NCBI GenBank assembly: GCA_021809805.1
Contig: JAJZKA010000011.1
Span: forward strand, 1-44,866
Direction: 5' to 3'
DNA length: 44,866 nucleotides
Source: Actinomycetes bacterium
Lineage (GTDB): Bacteria > Actinomycetota > Acidimicrobiia > Acidimicrobiales > Bog-793
Shown piece after piece: positions 9,386 through 19,738 of the stretch; position 1 is the stretch's first letter; every line of letters begins with the position of its first letter. The notes beneath the pieces were generated by a model. That model did no database searches. It saw only the letters and a program-made list of their open reading frames with translations, and was not told the origin of the DNA. The translations under genes were made by a program, and so were the position numbers.

Positions 9386-10944
9386 CCTTGCTCGAGCTCG
9401 TGGTGCTGGCCGGGTGTGCCGTCGCCGTCGTCTTGTCCGGGCTGCGCTGGGTGCGCGTTGCCCAGCGTGAGCACTACCTTCCCGGCTCGGTGACACGCTT
9501 CGCGGCGCGGTGGTGGCGCGCCCGACCGGAATCGTCGGCGCTCGCCGTGCTGAGCGTGCTGGCTGGGCTGTCGGCAACGGCCTGGCGTTGGCCCGCGCTG
9601 ATCACGGCGGCCGTGGTGGGGATCGGGCCCCTCGGGCTGCGGGTGCGGGGAACGACCTCTCAGCTGGTGTGGACCCGGCGCTGCCGCAAGGTGGCCGCGC
9701 TCAGCGCCGCGCTCGCCGTTGTGCCGGTGCTCATGGGTGGGCTCCTCGGAGGGCTTGGCGTCGCGGCGATCGTTGCCGGTTTCACGGCGCTCGCGGTCGC
9801 ACCCTTGGTCGACCTTGCGCTCTTCGCGCTCGCCCCGCTCGAACGGCGCTTGGCGACGCGCTTTGTCGAGACCGCGCAGGCCAAGCTCGCCCGCATCGCC
9901 CCGAGCGTCGTCGCGATCACGGGTTCGTACGGCAAGACGTCGACCAAGGGCTACCTCGCTCACCTGCTCGCCGGGCGGTTCAACGTCCTTGCGAGCCCAA
10001 AGAGCTACAACAATCAGGCCGGTCTGGCGCGGACGGTGAACGAGCTCCTTTCTCCCGGCACCGAGGTGCTGATCGCCGAGATGGGGACCTACGGACCTGG
10101 CGAGATCGCGGCGATGTGCTCGTGGATGCACCCGACGGTCTCGGTGCTCACCGCGATTGGCCCGGTGCATCTCGAGCGCTTCAAGTCGCTCGAGGTGACG
10201 ACGCGTGCGAAGGCGGAGATCGCCGGGGGTGCGGCGGTGGTGGTGTGCAACGTCGACGACCCACGCCTTGCGGCCCTCGCGAACGAGCTCACCGCCAGGG
10301 GCCAGCGCGTGCTGCGCGCCTCGGCGGGCTCGCCGGCGCCCGGCACACCGCCCGACGTCATTGTGCGAGGGCTTGCCGGCGGTCTCGACGTCGAGGTCGA
10401 GGGAGCTGCGCTCGGCCTCGTCGAGCTGCCTCAGGGTGCGAACGTCGCGGCGGCGAGCAACGTCGCCTGCGCGCTGGCGGCGGCGATGGCGCTCGGTGTC
10501 GCTCCAGGCGAGCTGCTCGGCCCGCTCGCTTCGCTACCGGTTGCCGAGAACCGCCTGGCGCGCACGGTGAGCGCGCGCGGGGTCGTCGTGCTCGACGACA
10601 CCTACAACGCCAACCCCGCCGGTGGCCGCCTTGCGCTCGAGGAGCTCGCCCGGCAGGGGAGCGGCGGCCACAAGGTCGTCGTCACCCCCGGGATGATCGA
10701 GCTCGGCCCGTTGCAGTTCGAGGAGAACGCCGCCTTCGCCGCGGCCGCCTTAGCCGTCGCTGACACCCTCGTCATCGTGAAGCGGACGAACCGTTCCGCC
10801 CTGCTCGCGGGGGCCGCTCAAGCGGGGGCCGGGCGCACGGTCGTTCTCGAAGGGCGCGAGCAGGCGGTCGTGTGGGTGAGAGAACATCTTGTTGGAGGCG
10901 ACGCCGTCCTGTATGAGAACGACCTCCCGGATCACTACCCCTAG
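9382..10944 (+). CDS. murF: Mur ligase family protein, MurF-like, with N-terminal membrane segment
   Basis: ITGSYGKTSTKGYLAHLL, SYNNQAGLARTVNE, EMGTYGPGEIA, VLDDTYNANP; hydrophobic N-terminal ~150 aa; 4-bp overlap with upstream gene and ddl downstream. Confidence 0.8.
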   Translation: MTLLELVVLAGCAVAVVLSGLRWVRVAQREHYLPGSVTRFAARWWRARPESSALAVLSVLAGLSATAWRWPALITAAVVGIGPLGLRVRGTTSQLVWTRRCRKVAALSAALAVVPVLMGGLLGGLGVAAIVAGFTALAVAPLVDLALFALAPLERRLATRFVETAQAKLARIAPSVVAITGSYGKTSTKGYLAHLLAGRFNVLASPKSYNNQAGLARTVNELLSPGTEVLIAEMGTYGPGEIAAMCSWMHPTVSVLTAIGPVHLERFKSLEVTTRAKAEIAGGAAVVVCNVDDPRLAALANELTARGQRVLRASAGSPAPGTPPDVIVRGLAGGLDVEVEGAALGLVELPQGANVAAASNVACALAAAMALGVAPGELLGPLASLPVAENRLARTVSARGVVVLDDTYNANPAGGRLALEELARQGSGGHKVVVTPGMIELGPLQFEENAAFAAAALAVADTLVIVKRTNRSALLAGAAQAGAGRTVVLEGREQAVVWVREHLVGGDAVLYENDLPDHYP

Positions 10945-11007
10945 CGAGCGAAGCCCGCGCCGCTCGCTCCCCGAGAACGAGCAGGGGCGCGCCTAGCATC
11001 GCAACCG

Positions 11008-12138
11008 ATGCCTAGCCTTCCATCCCACGTCGGCGTCCTCTTCGGTGGCCCCTCTCCTGAACACGACGTCTCGGTGCTCACCGGCCTGCAGGCCGCTCGT
11101 GCCTTGAGTCGCGTCGAGGGCGTCACAAGTTCCCGCGCCCTTTATTGGTCCAAGAACGGCGCCTTCTTCCTCGTCGATCCGCTGCTCGAGGCGAGTGCCT
11201 TCGCGAGCGGGCCGCCCCAAGGCGCCGAGGCGCTCGTTCTGGTCGTTGGTCCCGACGGAGGCTTCAAGATCCCGCGCAGTGGGCTGCGCGCCCGCCTTGA
11301 GCGGATCGAGCTCGATGCCGTCGTCGTCTGCTGCCACGGTGGCCCGGGCGAGGACGGGTCCCTCCAAGGTGCGCTCGACCTCGCCGGGATCGCCTACAGC
11401 GGGCCGAGCGCGGCGAGTGCCGCACTTGGGATGGACAAGCTGGCCTCCTACGCTGCGGTGGCATCGGCTGGCCTGCCGGCGCTCGAGCGCCGGCTGCTGC
11501 ATCCTGAGATGAAGCTCGACGCTTTGGCCGGTCCCTTCATCGTCAAGCCGCGCTTTGGTGGCTCCTCGATCGGCATTGAGGTGGTGGCCGACCTGGCGAC
11601 GGCGCGCGACCGGCTGGGCGCGAGCGTCCATTTTCGCCGTGGGGCGGTGATCGAGCCCTATCGCGCCGACCTGTTTGACCTGCAGATCGCCGTGCGCACC
11701 TATCCCGCGCTTGAGCTCTCGGCGATCGAACGGCCGCTGCGTTCCTCGGCCGCCGCGGAGATCCTCGGCTACGGCGACAAATACGTCGGGGGCGAGGGCA
11801 TGGCGGCGGCCCCGCGCGAGCTCCCCGCGAAGATCCCGGCCGCTCTCATGAGCGAGCTGCGCGCTGTCGCCCGCGAGGCGGCAATGCTGCTCGGGGCGCG
11901 GGGGGTGGCACGCATCGACTTTCTGAGCGACGGCGAGTCGATCTATCTGAACGAGATCAACACGATCCCCGGCTCGCTCTCTCGCCACCTGTTCGTCGAC
12001 CCGGCGGTCCCCTTCGAGGCACTCCTTGAAGCGCTGTTCCGTGAGGCGATCGAGCGACCAAGCGTCCAGTTTTCCTCGGCCGGAGCCGATGGCACGGTGC
12101 TGCGTGCCGCGGGGAGCATCGCGGCCAAGCTGGCCTAG
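11008..12138 (+). CDS. ddl: D-alanine--D-alanine ligase
   Basis: VGVLFGGPSPEHDVSVLTG, PFIVKPRFGGSSIGIE, ARIDFLSDGESIYLNEINTIPG. Confidence 0.95.
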   Translation: MPSLPSHVGVLFGGPSPEHDVSVLTGLQAARALSRVEGVTSSRALYWSKNGAFFLVDPLLEASAFASGPPQGAEALVLVVGPDGGFKIPRSGLRARLERIELDAVVVCCHGGPGEDGSLQGALDLAGIAYSGPSAASAALGMDKLASYAAVASAGLPALERRLLHPEMKLDALAGPFIVKPRFGGSSIGIEVVADLATARDRLGASVHFRRGAVIEPYRADLFDLQIAVRTYPALELSAIERPLRSSAAAEILGYGDKYVGGEGMAAAPRELPAKIPAALMSELRAVAREAAMLLGARGVARIDFLSDGESIYLNEINTIPGSLSRHLFVDPAVPFEALLEALFREAIERPSVQFSSAGADGTVLRAAGSIAAKLA

Positions 12139-12139
12139 C

Positions 12140-12718
12140 GTGCGCGGCGTCGAGCTCGAGGCCGACGAGCGGCTACTCACCGCGGCTCGACCACACCCGA
12201 TCGTCCTGGCGGCCCCGCTCGCCAAGGCGCTCGGCGGCCTCGCGGTGATCTTGGTGCTCTTTCTCGGCTGGCACAGCGCACCCGCCTGGTTCGGGCTGGT
12301 GCTCGCTGCCTGCTTCCTCGCGGCGTTGGGCTATATCGTCGCCCAGGTCCTTACCTGGCGGGCTGGGCTGGTGGTGGTGACCTCCCAGCGGGTCATCCAG
12401 CGCTCGGGGTTGGTGCACCGCGTGGGCCGCGAGATCCCTATCCACAAGATCGCAGATGTGGCCTCCCGCCAGGGACCCCTCGGCCAGCTACTCGGCTACG
12501 GCGAGCTCGTCGTCGAGTCGATCGGCGCCAGCACTGCCCGGCCGATTCCGGCGGTGCGCGCCCCCGAACGGGTCCAGCACGCCATCCATCAGGCCGAGCG
12601 CGGCGACGCGCTCGGCCGTTTCACCTCGGCGGACCGCCAGGCGCGCGAAGAGACGCACGGATTGCCACCAGTGCCTCCTGATGCGGCGCAATCGGGCGGG
12701 GACGTCGCCGGTTGGTAG
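12140..12718 (+). CDS. PH (bPH2/YdbT-like) domain membrane protein
   Basis: Two TM segments then VVVTSQRVIQRSGLVHRVGREIPIHKIADVASRQGPLGQLLGYGELVVES; GTG start at 12140. Confidence 0.82.
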   Translation: MRGVELEADERLLTAARPHPIVLAAPLAKALGGLAVILVLFLGWHSAPAWFGLVLAACFLAALGYIVAQVLTWRAGLVVVTSQRVIQRSGLVHRVGREIPIHKIADVASRQGPLGQLLGYGELVVESIGASTARPIPAVRAPERVQHAIHQAERGDALGRFTSADRQAREETHGLPPVPPDAAQSGGDVAGW

Positions 12719-12727
12719 GATCGATGG

Positions 12728-14020
12728 GTGCCACAGCGCTACTGGATCGAGACGCTCGGCTGTCCGAAGAATGCTGTGGACTCCGCCAAGCTGGCGGGCA
12801 CGCTGCACGGCGACGGCTTTGTGCCGGCCGAGTCACCTGAGGATGCCGACCTTGTCGTCGTCAACACGTGCGCCTTCATCGAACCGGCGCGGGCAGAATC
12901 GGTGGAGACCATCCTCGAGCTGTCCGAGCGACGCCGCGCCTCGGCCCGGCTGGTCGTCACTGGCTGTCTCGCCGAGCGGGCGGGGCCTGAGCTGGCCGAC
13001 GCATTGCCCGAGGTGGACTTGGTCGCCGGGTTCGGGGTGCCGGTGCAGCTCACGACGGGCCCGCGCTTGCAGCGCTCCCACTCGGGCGTCCTCGGCAGCT
13101 TCGACCTCCTCGAGCTCGAGCGACCGCGTGCGGACACGCCGTGGGCCTACGTCAAGGTCGCCGAGGGCTGCGACCGCAAGTGCGGGTTCTGCGCCATCCC
13201 GAGCTTTCGCGGCGCGCAGCGCTCCCGGCCGGTTGCCTCGGTGCTCGCCGAGGTGGACACGCTCACCGCCGGAGGCGTGCGCGAGATTGTCCTCGTTGCC
13301 CAGGACCTCGCCTCTTACGGGCGCGACGATGGACGCCCCGGCGCGCTCGTCGACCTGATCGGCGCGGTGCGCGAGCGGGTCGAGCGCGTGCGGCTCCTTT
13401 ACCTGTATCCCTCGTCGCTCACCGACACCTTGATCGACGCGGTGATCGCCACGGGCGTCGCCTACTTCGACCTGTCGTTGCAACACGTCTCGAGCCAACT
13501 GCTGCGCAAGATGCGCCGCGTCGGCTCGGCCGAGCGCTTCTTGGAGCGGATCGCCACAATTCGTGAGCGCGCCCCGCAGGCCGCGCTGCGCTCCTCGTTC
13601 ATCTTGGGCTATCCGGGGGAGACCGAGGAGGATCACGACGCGCTCCTCGCCTTTCTCGAGGCCGCCCAGCTCGACTGGGCGGGCTTCTTCAGCTTTTCGG
13701 AGGAGCCGGGGACCTATGCGGCAGGGCTCGAGGCCAAGGTGCCCGAGGAGCTCGCGATCGCGCGCCTCCGCGAGTGCGCAGAGCTGCAGGACGAGGTGAC
13801 CGCCAAGCGACGGTCCGCGCTCGTGGGGAGCGTGATCTCGGTGCTCGTGGATGCACCCGGCGTGGCCCGCTCGCATCGCGAGGCACCCGAGATCGACGGC
13901 GTCGTGCAGGTCGACCCGACCATTGCCCCCGGTAGCGTCCTCGACGTCATGGTGCACTCCGCCGAGGGGCCCGATCTGTACGCCGAGGCGCTGCCGGTCG
14001 CCTGGGCGATGGCGCGGTGA
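12728..14020 (+). CDS. rimO: ribosomal protein uS12 methylthiotransferase RimO
   Basis: YWIETLGCPKNAVDS, VVNTCAFIEPA, radical-SAM CDRKCGFCAIPSFRG, C-terminal TRAM-like segment; GTG start. Confidence 0.95.
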   Translation: MPQRYWIETLGCPKNAVDSAKLAGTLHGDGFVPAESPEDADLVVVNTCAFIEPARAESVETILELSERRRASARLVVTGCLAERAGPELADALPEVDLVAGFGVPVQLTTGPRLQRSHSGVLGSFDLLELERPRADTPWAYVKVAEGCDRKCGFCAIPSFRGAQRSRPVASVLAEVDTLTAGGVREIVLVAQDLASYGRDDGRPGALVDLIGAVRERVERVRLLYLYPSSLTDTLIDAVIATGVAYFDLSLQHVSSQLLRKMRRVGSAERFLERIATIRERAPQAALRSSFILGYPGETEEDHDALLAFLEAAQLDWAGFFSFSEEPGTYAAGLEAKVPEELAIARLRECAELQDEVTAKRRSALVGSVISVLVDAPGVARSHREAPEIDGVVQVDPTIAPGSVLDVMVHSAEGPDLYAEALPVAWAMAR

Positions 14021-14610
14021 GCCCCGAGGTGACCGCCGATGCGCGCCTTGCGGCCGAGAAGCGCTTCGGGCCCTCTGCGCTCGTCACGCCAGCGAACGCA
14101 CTCTCGATGGGGCGCGTGCTCGCCGCCCCGGTCTTCGGTGTCCTGGTCGCCCGCACCGGCCCGAGCGGTTGGCTGCTCTGGGGGCTATGGGCGGTGCTGG
14201 CTATGTCGGACCGGGCCGACGGCCAGCTCGCACGCCGCCACGGCGCCACGCGCTCGGGGGCCTTTTTGGACCCGCTTGCCGACAAGCTGCTCGTGCTCGC
14301 CGCGCTCGCCGCGCTCGGGGAGCTCGGTTACTTCTCTTGGTGGCCCATCGCGATCATCGCCGTCCGCGAGCTCGCGATGAACGTCTTTCGCAGCTACGCG
14401 GGTCGCCGCGGCATTTCGGTGCCGGCCCGCCTTCCCGGCAAGATCAAGACTCTCGCCCAGGACATCGCCATCGGCTTCGCTTTCTTCCCGCCGGTCGGCG
14501 CGCACCTGGCTGGGGTGCCTCGCGCATTGCTGTGGGTGGCGGTCGCGCTGACCTTGTACTCGGGCTATGAGTACGCCCGGGACGCTCGCTCGATCCTGCA
14601 CCAACGCTGA
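14017..14610 (+). CDS. pgsA: CDP-alcohol phosphatidyltransferase (PgsA-like)
   Basis: TPANALSMGRVLAAP and SDRADGQLARRHGATRSGAFLDPLADKLL (CDP-OH-P motif, with SDRADG in place of the usual TDxxDG). Confidence 0.9.
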   Translation: MSPEVTADARLAAEKRFGPSALVTPANALSMGRVLAAPVFGVLVARTGPSGWLLWGLWAVLAMSDRADGQLARRHGATRSGAFLDPLADKLLVLAALAALGELGYFSWWPIAIIAVRELAMNVFRSYAGRRGISVPARLPGKIKTLAQDIAIGFAFFPPVGAHLAGVPRALLWVAVALTLYSGYEYARDARSILHQR

Positions 14611-15860
14611 TGCGCGCCGAGATCGTCGCCGTCGGCACGGAGTTGCTCCTCGGCCAGAACCTCGACACGAACACGGCACACATCGCCGAGCGCCTTGCGG
14701 CGAACGGGATTGACTGCACCCACCAGGTTTGCGTCGGCGACAACCTGGCGCGTATCGCAGATACGTTCCGCCTCGCGCTCGCTCGGTCGGACGCGGTCAT
14801 CTGCACCGGCGGCCTCGGGCCCACCCAGGACGACATCACGCGCGAGGCGATGGCGGAGGTCGCCGGTGTCCCGCTCGAGCGCAACCCCGAGGCCGTGGCA
14901 CTGGTCGAAGCGGTCTTCGCCGCCCGCGGGCGGCACATGTCTCCGAGCAACCTGCGCCAGGGCGACGTCCCCAAGGGTGCGACGATCATCCCGCCCCGGC
15001 TCGGCACCGCACCGGGTCTCATCGTTCCTGTTGGGGAACAGGTGATCTATGCGATGCCCGGCGTGCCCGAGGAGATGGCTGAGATGCTCGAGCGGGTGGT
15101 GCTGAGCGATCTGCGGCGTCGCTCGGGAGACCACGCCGTCATCGCCAGCCGGGTGATCCGCACCTGGGGACTTGGCGAGTCCGCCCTCGCCGAGCTCGTC
15201 ACGCCGCGCTTCGACGCGCTCGAGCACGCCGGCCCGAGCGCGCCCACCATCGCCTTTTTGGCGAGCGGGATGGAGGGGATCAAGATCCGCCTCACCGTCA
15301 AGGCGGGCGATGCAGCCACGGCGCTCGCCGCGCTCGACGCCGAAGAGGCGCAGCTGCGGACGCTGCTCGGACCGCTCGTCTTTGGCACCGACGAAGAGAC
15401 CATGGAACAGGCGATCGGCAAGCTCCTCCTCGGGCGTTCGCTGCACCTCGCCCTCGCTGAATCCTTCACGGGCGGCCTGATAGCGGCGCGCCTCGTCGGG
15501 GTCGCCGGAGCGAGCCAGTACTTCTGTGGCGGGATTGTCGCCTATGACTCGGCGATCAAGCACCGGCTGCTCGGCGTGCCGGCTGGGCCGGTGGTGAGCG
15601 CCGAGGCAGCGATCACCATGGCGGACGGCATCTGTTCGCTGCTTGGCGCCGAAGTGGGACTGGCGACGACCGGGGTTGCCGGTCCTGACCCGCAAGACGG
15701 TGAGGTGCCGGGCACCTGCTTCGCGGCCATCGCGTTACCGGACCGGCCGACCGAGGCGGTGGCGCTGCGTCTGTCGGGCACGCGCCAGCGGATCCGGGAG
15801 ATCGGTACGATCTCGGCGCTCGATGCGTTGCGGCGCCGCCTGCTTGACGCGACGCCCTGA
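14610..15860 (+). CDS. cinA: CinA family competence/damage-inducible protein
   Basis: MRAEIVAVGTELLLGQNLDTNTAHIAERL, CTGGLGPTQDD, AESFTGGLIAARL, TTGVAGPDPQDG. Confidence 0.95.
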   Translation: MRAEIVAVGTELLLGQNLDTNTAHIAERLAANGIDCTHQVCVGDNLARIADTFRLALARSDAVICTGGLGPTQDDITREAMAEVAGVPLERNPEAVALVEAVFAARGRHMSPSNLRQGDVPKGATIIPPRLGTAPGLIVPVGEQVIYAMPGVPEEMAEMLERVVLSDLRRRSGDHAVIASRVIRTWGLGESALAELVTPRFDALEHAGPSAPTIAFLASGMEGIKIRLTVKAGDAATALAALDAEEAQLRTLLGPLVFGTDEETMEQAIGKLLLGRSLHLALAESFTGGLIAARLVGVAGASQYFCGGIVAYDSAIKHRLLGVPAGPVVSAEAAITMADGICSLLGAEVGLATTGVAGPDPQDGEVPGTCFAAIALPDRPTEAVALRLSGTRQRIREIGTISALDALRRRLLDATP

Positions 15861-15957
15861 GCACCGGGGTGGCCGGCCTGAGGCGCTGAGCTCGGCATCT
15901 TCTGCTCCAACCCGCGAGGCCGAACGTTGTCGCGTGCTCGTCGCGCCTATCCACCAC

Positions 15958-15973
15958 TCGAACATGTGTTTGG
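15958..15973. promoter_or_regulatory. candidate LexA/SOS box upstream of recA
   Basis: TCGAACATGTGTTTGG versus actinobacterial SOS box TCGAAC-N4-GTTCGA: 10 of 12 defined bases match; about 147 bp upstream of the recA ATG. Confidence 0.7.
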
Positions 15974-16119
15974 AGTTACCATCGTGAAACTCTCCCGACC
16001 AGGTGCGCGCGCTCGCTGCGGGAGGCCGGTGGCACTGCCCACTGATACAGCGGGTCCCTAAGGTCCCGTCCGTTTCGAGGACAGCTGGCCGGTTATCGGC
16101 CGAGGAGGGAGACGAAGCA

Positions 16120-17163
<1,044 letters not shown>

Positions 17164-17456
17164 GCAGAAAAGAGGGTCACGGTACGCGCTGCGAGCTCGT
17201 TTCCAGGCGCCGCGCCACGATCTTGACGCCTGGACGCGCTCAAGCAGGCGGCAGGGCAGCGGCAGTTTCTTGCTCATTGACGGCCGTGGGAGATCGACAA
17301 GAACGAGCTCGGCCGCGTGCCGGGGCGAGAAGGGGTTCGCCACCGGCATGAGGCGTGTCTTGAGCCGCAAGCGGGCGTGTGGGGTCGCTGCCGAGTTGTG
17401 AATGCACGCGCCAGCGCGCCCGGGCGGAGCGCTGGCCGGCATGGGCGGTCAGGGCC

Positions 17457-18056
17457 TCAGCGCGGGAGCGCGGTGTGCTTGAACTCATTGAGCGCCGGCG
17501 CGTCCGTGATGAGGTCGAGGACGCGCTCGATCGTGGTCTGCGCCAGCGCACTGTCCCCGGCGGGGCGATTCATCAGGCGGACGAAAACGGCACGATCCGC
17601 GAGGATGAAGGTCGGCACGCCGAAGACTGCGTGCGCCTGGACCGACCCCTCGTGCTCGTCGCGGATCGTGGTGAAGGGCCAGTCCGCTTCGAGCTCGGCG
17701 AAGACGGCGTCCGCGTCCACCTCGGCACGCTCGAGTGCGGCACGGACGACCTTCTCGTCTCGGACGTCGTCCCCGTCGTCATGGCGGATGGCGAACAGCG
17801 AGCGGTGCGCCGCCAAGAAGCGTTCCGGGTGGCGATCGCGCACGACGAGGCCCGCCGCCAGCGCCATTAGCTCGCTCCGCTTGGCGGGGTCCGTCCAGAC
17901 CGGCGGGTCGTCGGCCTCGACGTGCACGGCCGTGAGGGAGAACGCCGCGAAGGTCACCTCCCAGGGGGCACCTGCCTCGAGCGCCGTCATGACGTGCTCG
18001 TTTGCGTTGCGGGCGAAGGGGCAGCGGTAGTCGAAGTTGATGGAAAAGCGGCGCAT
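17457..18056 (-). CDS. DsbA family protein (thioredoxin-like)
   Basis: FDYRCPFARNANEHV..., VFGVPTFILADRAVFVRLM (cis-Pro region); active site CPFA rather than CxxC. Confidence 0.8.
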   Translation of the reverse strand: MRRFSINFDYRCPFARNANEHVMTALEAGAPWEVTFAAFSLTAVHVEADDPPVWTDPAKRSELMALAAGLVVRDRHPERFLAAHRSLFAIRHDDGDDVRDEKVVRAALERAEVDADAVFAELEADWPFTTIRDEHEGSVQAHAVFGVPTFILADRAVFVRLMNRPAGDSALAQTTIERVLDLITDAPALNEFKHTALPR

Positions 18057-18236
18057 GTCCCAAGGCTACGGCGCCGGCCGCCCCGCGCTCCACCCGGGCA
18101 GCAGGCGGCAATCTAAAAAAGAGATGGTAATCATCGAAAATAACTCTTTGACAGATTGACCCAGAGCACGGACACTGGACTTGCCTCGCAGACAGAGCAG
18201 ACGCAGATGAGCGAGAAGCGTGAAAAGGAGCAAGCG

Positions 18237-18776
18237 ATGGCAAAGAGTTGGGTGTTCGATGCAGTGACCGGGCGATCGGGCCAGTTGTGGGCCGAGGACA
18301 AGACCTCGCTGCGCCGCGGCGCCCACCCCCGCCCGGTTCGCCGGGCTGTCGAGGCCGACGCCCGGACCCTTGACTTGGTCGGCCTCCTCGGCCAGATTCC
18401 CGCCGGTGAGGCGACCTTGACGTTGCGTGGCCCGGTCGCCCGGCGCCACGAGCAGGCTGACCTGCGCACCTATCGGGCTTCGCTGCGCTTTGGCGGCGTG
18501 GTGCCGGTGCGCCAGGAGGTGGAGATCGACGTGACCACCTACGGAGCCCAACTGGGCTCGCTGGCGATCCGCAGTGCCGAGCGACTCGCGCGTCGGATCG
18601 ACGAGGCCCGCTATGAGACGGCTGCTGCCGCGGCGCTGGCCTCGATCGAGCGCCTCCTGCCCTGGCAGACAGCGAGCGACGCGATGGTCAAGGCAGCCGA
18701 GGGTCGGGTCCTGCAGGCGGCGGATGCGATGCTCGCCGACGCGGAGGAGACCTCCGAGGACGAGCAGGCGGCCTGA
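18237..18776 (+). CDS. hypothetical protein
   Basis: aaaggag RBS 6 nt before ATG at 18237; MAKSWVFDAVTGRSGQLWAEDKTSLRR...; no family recognised. Confidence 0.6.
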   Translation: MAKSWVFDAVTGRSGQLWAEDKTSLRRGAHPRPVRRAVEADARTLDLVGLLGQIPAGEATLTLRGPVARRHEQADLRTYRASLRFGGVVPVRQEVEIDVTTYGAQLGSLAIRSAERLARRIDEARYETAAAAALASIERLLPWQTASDAMVKAAEGRVLQAADAMLADAEETSEDEQAA

Positions 18777-18838
18777 TCGGCCAACTGCACCGGTCGCCAA
18801 GCGGCCGGCGCAGCATTCCCCCACGTTCATGCAGACAA

Positions 18839-18863
18839 CCGGGCGGGCCCTTGGCCCGCCCGG
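18839..18863. terminator. strong hairpin between convergent genes, likely bidirectional terminator
   Basis: CCGGGCGGGCC-CTT-GGCCCGCCCGG, perfect 11-bp stem with 3-nt loop, between convergent CDSs; no clear U-tract. Confidence 0.65.
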
Positions 18864-18901
18864 TCGCGTCTGCGGCGTCTCGGGGGCGCTCGCTGGCGGG
18901 C

Positions 18902-19738
18902 TCAGCCCTTGACCGCGCCGGAGGTGAGGCCGGAGACGACCGCCTTGCGGAAGACGAGCACCAAGATGGCGATGGGCACGACGGCGATGACGCTTGCCGC
19001 GAAGTAAGCACCGTAGGGGACGGTGAACTGCGAACCGAAGGACGCGATCCCGACGGGAATCGTCTTTTTGCCGAAGTCAAATGACAGGGCCATCAAGAAC
19101 TCGGTCCAACAGGCGGTGAAGGTGAAGACGCCGGCCGTGAAGACCCCCGGCCGGACCTGGGGGAAGACGATGGACCACAAGGTGCGCAGCGACCCGGCGC
19201 CATCGATCCGAGCGCTCTCTTCCATCGACAGTGAGATGCCGAGGAAGTAGTTCCGCAGGATCCAGATCGCAAAGGGCAGGTTGAAGGCGGTGTAGGGAAA
19301 GATCAGCGCCTGGTAGGAGTTCAGCCAGCCGACGTCTTTCAAGATCAAATAGAGGGGCGCCACCACCGCGATCTCGGGAAATACCGAGATCATCAAGAGC
19401 GAGATCATCACCGGGTACTTGCCGCGCATCGGCAAGCGCCCGAGCGCGTAGCCGGCGAAGGTGCCGAACACGAGGACGAGCGCCGTCGAGCAGATCGCGA
19501 TGATGAGCGAATTGGCGATGTAGCCGCCGAAGCCGTCGTTGAAGGCCGAGTGGTAGCTCGAGGTGCTGATCGGGTTCGGGAAATACTGGGGCGGACTCGC
19601 GCCAACGTTGCTCTGGGTCTTAAAGCTCGAGGCGAGCATCCAATACATCGGCAGCAAGATGAACAGCGTGATGAAGAACGAGCCGACGTAGGGCAGGTTG
19701 ATGTAGCGGCGCCATCCTCGGCGCTTGCGCCTACGCAT
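18902..19738 (-). CDS. carbohydrate ABC transporter permease (MalG-like)
   Basis: Multiple TM segments and binding-protein-dependent permease signature MEESARIDGAGSLRTLWSIVFPQVRPG. Confidence 0.92.
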   Translation of the reverse strand: MRRRKRRGWRRYINLPYVGSFFITLFILLPMYWMLASSFKTQSNVGASPPQYFPNPISTSSYHSAFNDGFGGYIANSLIIAICSTALVLVFGTFAGYALGRLPMRGKYPVMISLLMISVFPEIAVVAPLYLILKDVGWLNSYQALIFPYTAFNLPFAIWILRNYFLGISLSMEESARIDGAGSLRTLWSIVFPQVRPGVFTAGVFTFTACWTEFLMALSFDFGKKTIPVGIASFGSQFTVPYGAYFAASVIAVVPIAILVLVFRKAVVSGLTSGAVKG

